From the NCBI GenBank assembly GCA_964564845.1, contig CAZMCN010000093.1:1-8812 (forward strand): a stretch of DNA of 8,812 bases. The letters run 5' to 3'. The stretch comes from CAYXPG01 sp964564845 (GTDB lineage: Bacteria > Planctomycetota > Phycisphaerae > Sedimentisphaerales > Anaerobacaceae). The translations under genes were made by a program, and so were the position numbers. Below are positions 4,805 through 8,812 of this stretch, in pieces; positions within the stretch are counted from its first letter, which is position 1, and each line of letters opens with the position of its first letter. The notes beneath the pieces are model-generated. The model was not told the DNA's origin, searched no databases, and was given only the letters and a program-made list of their open reading frames with translations.

Positions 4805-6472
4805 ATGAAGAAAAAACAAAAAGACAAATTGTTCGAGAATCTGCCCGCCTGTGCTGCGGATTTTATAAAACTCGTTATTAAAAAAATGCGTTACCGCAAA
4901 AAGGTTCGTGCCAATGTGCAGGCAGAATTAACAGCACACTTTGAGGATGAGCTAAAAGATTATAAAAACAACGAAGAGAAGACGCAGAAAGCTCAGAAGA
5001 TGATTACTGACTTTGGCGATGTGAAACTGCTTGCTGTTTTGCTGCGGAGAGCCAAAAAACGCTGCCGACCACTATGGCGAACCATCGTTGCCAGAACATT
5101 CCAGACCATCGGCGTTCTTATTGTATGTTTTATTCTTTATGCTGTCTGGTTCTTAATTGGTAAGCCGATTATTACAACTAACTATGTCGAAGTTATGAAC
5201 GAAACCGCAAAACCATTTGCTGATGTTGACCCCAATCTTAATGCAAGGACGTATTATTACAAAGCGGCTGAGGTATTGGAGCAGAAAAAGGAAGAAGATA
5301 GGCATTACAGTGATGTTGTGCATATAAAATCCAGTGAAGCAACGTCGGAGGATAAAGAAAAGATTGAGCAATGGCTCAAAGATAATAAGGAACTGCTGGA
5401 CATGATAGCGGCAGGGTCTCGGTTACCCTATTACTGGCCTGAATATAAAACAGGCGAAGAAGAAAACTCCACCGAAGCGATAGCTATTCTCATGCCGCAT
5501 CTGGCAAGCTATCGAACATTTGTAAAAGCGATTTGCTGGCGTGCAGGATTGAAGGCAGAAAAAGGCGACTTTGAAGGCGTTTTTGATGATTTGCTTACAT
5601 GCTATCGGGTTGGGAGGCACTTAAAAGGCGACATGACGTTAGGTGAACAATTGGTCGGAATTGCGATTGAAGCACTGGCAACAGAGGGGATTAAAAAAGT
5701 TTTGAGTCTGTATGAGATTGACCCTGCCTTACTTGCCAAACTGCAAAATGATTTTGAGAATCTTGTCGCCAATGAAGACTTTGTTATCAGTTTCGACCAG
5801 GAAAAATTCTTTTTCTACGATGAAGTACAGCGTAGTTTCACGGTTGACCGCATCGGCGGCGGACATCTATATCTCAAGAGAGTTGGTCATATAGGTGCTC
5901 TTATGGGACCTTCTTTCAGACAAAATAAATTGAAATTTTTACTCTATCTTTTATTTTTGCATCCGGATAAACAGGCTACATTGGATGCTGTCAACAAGTT
6001 TTATAACAACCTTGAGCAGTTGGCCTTGATGAGCCCGGCTAAGCAAAAAGCTGAAAATATCGATATAGAAAAACAACTCGAGCAGTATTGCAAAGGTAGC
6101 CTGTTTCTGGAACTATTGGTCCCTGAATTTAGTCATGTGATTCAATTGATTCAATTAGGATATAGAAATAAAGCACAAATACAAGCAACGCCTTTGATTA
6201 TTGCGATACACCGGTACGAACAGGATTTCGGGAATTTGCCGGATAATCTAGATGCAATTGAAAAGTCAGGATATATCAAAAAATTGCCAATTGACCCTTT
6301 CAGCGACAAACCTTTGGTTTATAAAAAGACCAATGACGGCTTTACAGTTTATAGTGTTGGCTTGAATTTTATAGATGACGGCGGCAAAGTCTATCGAGAT
6401 GAAGATGGTAGTGTTAGATTATGGGATAGGGACGAAGGCGACGCGGTCTTCTGGCCGGTGATGGGCAAATAA
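4805..6472 (+). CDS. HAAS-domain membrane protein with pseudopilin-like C-terminal domain
   Basis: Three parts are visible in this 555-residue protein. Residues about 15-85 are a helical HAAS-type domain (helices rich in charged residues, AELTAHFEDEL, then DFGDVKLLAVLLRRAKKR), the cytoplasmic module that usually accompanies PadR regulators. A single transmembrane helix lies at about 100-118 (IGVLIVCFILYAVWFLIG). The remainder should be outside the membrane: a helical region (about 140-455) with a stretch near 245-290 (WRAGLKAEKGDFEGVFDDLL...GRHL...LVGIAIEALA) that I associate with large planctomycete proteins. The tail (about 461-527) resembles the C-terminal part of type II secretion pseudopilins: RYEQDFGNLPDNLDAI, DPFSDKPLVY at 497-506, YSVG at 516-519 and DDGG at 524-527. 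Lacking an N-terminal prepilin signal, it is no pilin. It is probably co-transcribed with padR and may sense an envelope signal and control it. I know of no characterised relative with this exact order. Confidence 0.75.
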   Translation: MKKKQKDKLFENLPACAADFIKLVIKKMRYRKKVRANVQAELTAHFEDELKDYKNNEEKTQKAQKMITDFGDVKLLAVLLRRAKKRCRPLWRTIVARTFQTIGVLIVCFILYAVWFLIGKPIITTNYVEVMNETAKPFADVDPNLNARTYYYKAAEVLEQKKEEDRHYSDVVHIKSSEATSEDKEKIEQWLKDNKELLDMIAAGSRLPYYWPEYKTGEEENSTEAIAILMPHLASYRTFVKAICWRAGLKAEKGDFEGVFDDLLTCYRVGRHLKGDMTLGEQLVGIAIEALATEGIKKVLSLYEIDPALLAKLQNDFENLVANEDFVISFDQEKFFFYDEVQRSFTVDRIGGGHLYLKRVGHIGALMGPSFRQNKLKFLLYLLFLHPDKQATLDAVNKFYNNLEQLALMSPAKQKAENIDIEKQLEQYCKGSLFLELLVPEFSHVIQLIQLGYRNKAQIQATPLIIAIHRYEQDFGNLPDNLDAIEKSGYIKKLPIDPFSDKPLVYKKTNDGFTVYSVGLNFIDDGGKVYRDEDGSVRLWDRDEGDAVFWPVMGK

Positions 6473-6486
6473 TGATTGATTATTTG
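6466..6486. terminator. Perfect 8-bp palindrome between convergent genes
   Basis: CAAATAAT (6466-6473) and ATTATTTG (6479-6486) flank a 5-nt loop. It sits in the 19 bases between the stop codons of the HAAS gene and rpsU and overlaps the first. Being symmetric, it could act on both transcripts, but it is AT-rich and has no long T-run, so it is a weak terminator candidate at best. Confidence 0.3.
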
Positions 6487-6491
6487 AGGAA

Positions 6492-6677
6492 TTAGTATCT
6501 CTGGAAGCTTGAAGTCCGCTGTGCCTTTCGAAGGCGTCTTCGATTCCTCTCCGAGGGTTTCTCATAGTAAGAAGTTCTCTTCATATCCCTGATGAGCCCT
6601 TCCTTTTCGCAGAGCTTCTTAAAACGCCTAATCATCTGCTGAACCGATTCACCTGTACGTGACTTCACTTTTAACAT
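6492..6677 (-). CDS. rpsU: Small ribosomal subunit protein bS21
   Basis: The 61-residue, strongly basic protein matches bS21: an N-terminal beta segment MLKVKSRTGESVQQM, the conserved helix RRFKKLCEKEGLIRDMKR (17-34), YYEKPSERNRRR (37-48) and a basic tail. bS21 sits near the anti-Shine-Dalgarno end of 16S rRNA on the small subunit and takes part in initiation. Length is within the usual 55-75 residues. The start is set by ATG at 6677; the candidate site AAAGG (near 6693-6689) is 11 nt away, and the gap includes a run of eight T on the coding strand. It stands alone, converging on the HAAS gene and diverging from hflX; no dnaG or rpoD follows, in contrast to the classic macromolecular synthesis operon. 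I found no good promoter for it; TATAGT at 6736-6731 is a possible -10 without a matching -35. Confidence 0.92.
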   Translation of the reverse strand: MLKVKSRTGESVQQMIRRFKKLCEKEGLIRDMKRTSYYEKPSERNRRRLRKAQRTSSFQRY

Positions 6678-6899
6678 AAAAAAAACGACCTTTCCAAGTC
6701 CTCAAAAAACCACTGTAAATGCTGAAAAGCACTATACTTTCAATTCGTCAAAAACTTTATAGCCCATTAGTCTAATATAAATTTTATGTACTTTCAACTT
6801 AAAAAAGGGTCGAATAACCGATTTTTTAGGAAGAAACAAGGTTATTTTGGCGAAAAAGGTGTACTTACAGGCCAAAAAATCGCCGAATATTTAATTTTA
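6678..6899. other. Divergent intergenic region between rpsU and hflX
   Basis: With the following 110 bases this makes a 332-bp AT-rich gap that must hold the promoters of both genes. A 71-codon plus-strand frame at 6786-7001 has no proper ribosome binding site and low-complexity lysine-rich sequence, so I do not call it. No RNA gene or repeat is recognised apart from the hflX promoter and leader hairpin listed separately. Confidence 0.5.
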
Positions 6900-6928
6900 T
6901 TGGGAAATATCACTAAATATGTTAAAAT
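6900..6928 (+). promoter_or_regulatory. Candidate sigma70-type promoter for hflX
   Basis: TTGGGA (6900-6905), a 17-bp spacer and TAAAAT (6923-6928) point toward hflX; matches to consensus are 4/6 and 5/6. The transcript would start near 6935, giving a leader of about 75 nt that begins with the hairpin at 6942-6969. Confidence 0.4.
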
Positions 6929-6941
6929 AAAAGAGGAAGAG

Positions 6942-6969
6942 CCAGGCACGAAAACCTATAAGGTCCTGG
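6942..6969 (+). promoter_or_regulatory. Bulged hairpin in the hflX leader
   Basis: CCAGG (6942-6946) pairs with CCTGG (6965-6969), and inside it ACCT (6954-6957) pairs with AGGT (6961-6964) around an ATA loop, with a seven-base bulge on the 5' side. TTTTGG follows, too short for a normal terminator tail. It might be a weak attenuator or a stabilising 5' structure. Confidence 0.3.
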
Positions 6970-7009
6970 TTTTGGTGTTAAAGAGCGTTCTTTACAGGTA
7001 GCTTTTAAG

Positions 7010-8326
7010 TTGGAAAAACTTCGTGAGACGCTGAGAGTTAAGAAGGAGCGTGCGATCTTAGTAGGCGCTATCCTTTCCGGCCGAAATGGCGGGGGCGATT
7101 TAGCTGAACTAACAGCCTTAGCTGAAAGCGCCGGTGCGGTTGTTGTGGACAGATTACAGCAGAAAATCCGGGCAATAAAATCAGCTACATATTTAGGCAG
7201 GGGTAAAGCGGAACAGCTCAGAGGGCGAGTCAAAAAATTCAAAGCCGACGTCATTATATTTGACAACGACCTTTCACCCGGGCAGATTCGAGAGCTTGAA
7301 AAAATCATTCGAGTTAAGGTGCTGGACCGAAGCGAATTGATTCTGGACATATTTGCCACACGAGCTAAGACGAGACAGGCCAAGCTGCAGGTTGGACTGG
7401 CACAGTTGGAATATACATATCCTCGTCTTGCAAGGATGTGGTCTCACTTAGACACGGTAACCGGAGCAGCGGGCGGTCCGGTGGCGGGAGCAGTGGGCGG
7501 AATCGGCACCAGAGGAACAGGCGAGCAGCAGCTGGAAATCGACCGCAGACTCGTTAACAGGCGAATCACAGAGCTCAAACGTGAGCTTATAAATATCGAT
7601 AAGCGCAAGATTCGTGAGATAAAAGGCAGAAAAGACCGGTTCAAAATCTGTCTTGTCGGCTATACCAATGCGGGCAAAAGTACGCTCTTAAACAAACTAA
7701 CCGATGCCGAGGCATTTGTTGAGGACAAACTGTTTGCAACGCTGGATACGCTGACAAGAAAATGGAAGCTCGGGCAAGGTGTCGAGGTGCTATTGAGTGA
7801 CACGGTGGGGTTTGTAAGAAATCTGCCTCATCATCTGGTCGCTTCGTTCAAGGCGACACTCGAGGAGGCGGTAAACGCCGATTTGCTTCTGCATATCATA
7901 GATGTCTCCAACCCGGAGGTGACCGGGCAGATTGAATCTGTAAATACCGTTCTGGCAGAAATCGGTTGCGGCAAGAAACCGATTTTAGAGGTGTTCAACA
8001 AAGTCGATATCGTAAAGGAAACGAGTCGGCTTGAGGTGCTTGAGACGATGTACCCGGAGGCGTTGTGTGTGTCGGCTAAAACGGGCTTCGGGCTCAAAGC
8101 GCTAAGCGAAAAAGTGTCGGCAAAGTACAAAGGCGGCGAGCTTGTCCTGCAGGTCGCCAGCAGTCAAGCAAACGGCAAAATCCAAAGCTATCTGCGAGCA
8201 TACGGAAGAATCCTTAAAGAAGAATACTGCGACAGTTTCGTTATCATCAATGCCAGATTAGGACGAAACCAGCTTACCGGACTCAAGAGACTCGGCGCCG
8301 ACAAAATAGAAATCATACAGGGGTAG
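7010..8326 (+). CDS. hflX: Ribosome-associated GTPase HflX
   Basis: The 438-residue protein has the full HflX layout. The N-terminal nucleotide-binding and ribosome-contact domain holds ATYLGRGK (59-66), FDNDLSPGQIREL (84-96), the helix RSELILDIFATRAKTRQAK (107-125) and the glycine-rich GGIGTRGTGE (163-172). The G domain carries G1 GYTNAGKST (217-225), switch I threonines in FATLDTLTR (242-250), G3 DTVGF (264-268), G4 NKVD (330-333) and G5 SAK (355-357). A small C-terminal domain follows. HflX binds stalled or heat-damaged 70S ribosomes and splits them using GTP. All G motifs are intact. The chosen start is TTG at 7010, since no ATG or GTG gives a better N-terminus; AGGT at 6997-7000 is a weak site at good distance. 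The weak start may keep expression low. It is monocistronic as far as seen, with hfq not nearby. Confidence 0.95.
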   Translation: MEKLRETLRVKKERAILVGAILSGRNGGGDLAELTALAESAGAVVVDRLQQKIRAIKSATYLGRGKAEQLRGRVKKFKADVIIFDNDLSPGQIRELEKIIRVKVLDRSELILDIFATRAKTRQAKLQVGLAQLEYTYPRLARMWSHLDTVTGAAGGPVAGAVGGIGTRGTGEQQLEIDRRLVNRRITELKRELINIDKRKIREIKGRKDRFKICLVGYTNAGKSTLLNKLTDAEAFVEDKLFATLDTLTRKWKLGQGVEVLLSDTVGFVRNLPHHLVASFKATLEEAVNADLLLHIIDVSNPEVTGQIESVNTVLAEIGCGKKPILEVFNKVDIVKETSRLEVLETMYPEALCVSAKTGFGLKALSEKVSAKYKGGELVLQVASSQANGKIQSYLRAYGRILKEEYCDSFVIINARLGRNQLTGLKRLGADKIEIIQG

Positions 8327-8330
8327 ATGA

Positions 8331-8396
8331 GTTCTTAGTTCATTGTTCATAGTTCTTAGTTCGTTGTTCATAGTTCATAGTTCGTAGTTCGTTATT
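8331..8396. repeat. TTC(A/T/G)TAG array, right copy
   Basis: Right after the hflX stop codon, words such as GTTCTTAGTTCATTGTTCATAG repeat in variations over 66 bp. They are the reverse complement of the units at 29-64 and 181-213, so the same dispersed repeat family borders the window's genes on both sides in opposite orientation. Confidence 0.75.
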
Positions 8397-8474
8397 GTCA
8401 TTGCGAGCGAAGCGAAGCAATCCCAATCTTTCGTAGGTTTAAGATTGCAACGGCCCTTCAGGCCTCGCAATGAC
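8397..8474. mobile_element. 78-bp MITE-like palindromic element
   Basis: The element begins GTCATTGCGAG (8397-8407) and ends CTCGCAATGAC (8464-8474), perfect 11-bp terminal inverted repeats. Inside are a hairpin CAATCTT (8424-8430)/AAGATTG (8441-8447) and GGCC-CTTCA-GGCC (8452-8464). It carries no gene. Its first 27 bp recur at 4754-4780, so the family is present at least twice here. Its place just after hflX could let it serve as an RNA hairpin at the transcript end, although no T-run follows. I associate such GCGAGCGAAGCGAAGCAATC words with dispersed repeats in many environmental genomes. Confidence 0.65.
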
Positions 8475-8575
8475 AACCCTTCGTTTGAGCAGTAACAGAG
8501 CACTGGTTAAAACTAGGGACGTTTACCTATTTTTTCTCGCTCTTTTCACATTGGGAGAATTAAAGGTGCCCGGGG
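8475..8575. other. Spacer with a possible repeat remnant
   Basis: These 101 bases lie between the palindromic element and the insertion sequence. TAGGGACGTTTACCTATTTTT (starting at 8514) resembles short words that, from memory, often flank transposase genes. It is followed by GGTGCCCGGGGGG. I see no gene. Confidence 0.3.
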
Positions 8576-8812
8576 GGCTGTTGAAAAAGTCGCATAAATC
8601 CTCCTTAAGCAGCTATTCTCAAAATCATAAAATCTTTCCGACATTGTAACAAAACACGGCTATAAATCAGTTCCATTAAGCCAAAATCACTTCGATGTCT
8701 GTTTCTGTTACGCAACCAGATGAAAAATAGACAAAGAAACGCCGCTAGGCGCTTGAGGTTTATCACAGCAGCGGTAAGGTATGCCTGGATTGCAACATTT
8801 GCCAAGCCTCGA
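8576..8812 (-). mobile_element. End of an insertion sequence, running off the window
   Basis: GGCTGTTGAAAAAGTC at 8576-8591 has the look of an insertion-sequence terminal inverted repeat, and it stands 14 bp outside the stop codon of a transposase C-terminus. The opposite end, the other terminal repeat and any target duplication are beyond position 8812, so the exact boundary is uncertain by a few bases within the G-run at 8572-8577. Confidence 0.65.
8605..8812 (-). CDS. DDE transposase, C-terminal fragment cut by the window edge
   Basis: The minus-strand frame from 8811 reads RGLANVAIQAYLTAAVINLKRL, the conserved end of IS4/IS5/IS1182-type DDE transposases (RGL-NV-IQ-LTA-A-NLKR), followed by about 45 residues of tail to the TAA at 8607-8605. 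The catalytic DDE residues would lie upstream, outside the window. The frame is open through the visible part, so nothing shows that the gene is broken. The TTG at 8805 is an internal leucine codon, not a start. The exact IS family cannot be fixed from this fragment. Confidence 0.75.
   Translation of the reverse strand, partial: RGLANVAIQAYLTAAVINLKRLAAFLCLFFIWLRNRNRHRSDFGLMELIYSRVLLQCRKDFMILRIAA

Noticed and set aside
6786..7001. 71-codon plus-strand frame before hflX
   Set aside because: Low-complexity lysine-rich sequence, no ribosome binding site, and it spans the likely hflX promoter and leader hairpin.
8605..8805. Independent 66-residue protein starting at TTG 8805
   Set aside because: The frame continues upstream past 8805 with conserved transposase residues (RGL), so it is the end of a longer transposase.

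Overview
The window (8812 bp) looks like chromosomal DNA of an uncultivated Planctomycetota bacterium, probably Phycisphaerae-like. This rests on three things I recognise from memory and could not search: the type of bS21 protein, a PadR regulator paired with a HAAS-domain membrane protein ending in a pseudopilin-like DPFS...YSVG...DDGG tail, and intergenic DNA full of short dispersed repeats. The phylum is an inference; the gene calls do not depend on it.

Left part (1-1123): repeat-rich intergenic DNA (GAACTACGAACAA-type arrays, two exact 42-bp direct repeats, a CCCTGAGCTTGTCGAAGGG element), then one tRNA-Ser(UGA) on the minus strand. Just 3' of it lies a broken copy of the tRNA's 3' end, split by a 34-bp insert. 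Next is about 400 bp of AT-rich DNA ending in a plausible promoter for the first protein gene.

Centre (1124-6472): four plus-strand genes. A cytoplasmic dipeptide epimerase of the enolase superfamily is followed, after 102 bp, by a probably exported C45-type Ntn hydrolase with an extra N-terminal beta domain. The pair suggests uptake and use of peptides or cell-wall fragments, but the substrate cannot be read from sequence. Then comes a 459-bp intergenic region with a near-consensus sigma70-type promoter and a 13-bp perfect inverted repeat in the predicted leader, followed by a small PadR repressor and a 555-residue HAAS/transmembrane protein. These last two are likely one operon; the ribosome binding site of the second gene can be closed by an RNA hairpin that starts right after the padR stop codon, which suggests translational coupling.

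Right part (6473-8812): rpsU (bS21) on the minus strand converges on the HAAS gene. hflX (ribosome-associated GTPase) diverges from rpsU and starts with TTG. After hflX come a TTC(A/G/T)TAG-type array, a 78-bp MITE-like element with 11-bp terminal inverted repeats (27 bp of it is also found between padR and the HAAS gene), and the end of an insertion sequence carrying the C-terminus of a DDE transposase that runs off the window.

There is no CRISPR array, phage module, biosynthetic cluster or obvious defence system. The least conventional items are the PadR-HAAS unit with its structured leader and coupling hairpin, the epimerase/C45 pair, and the split tRNA remnant.
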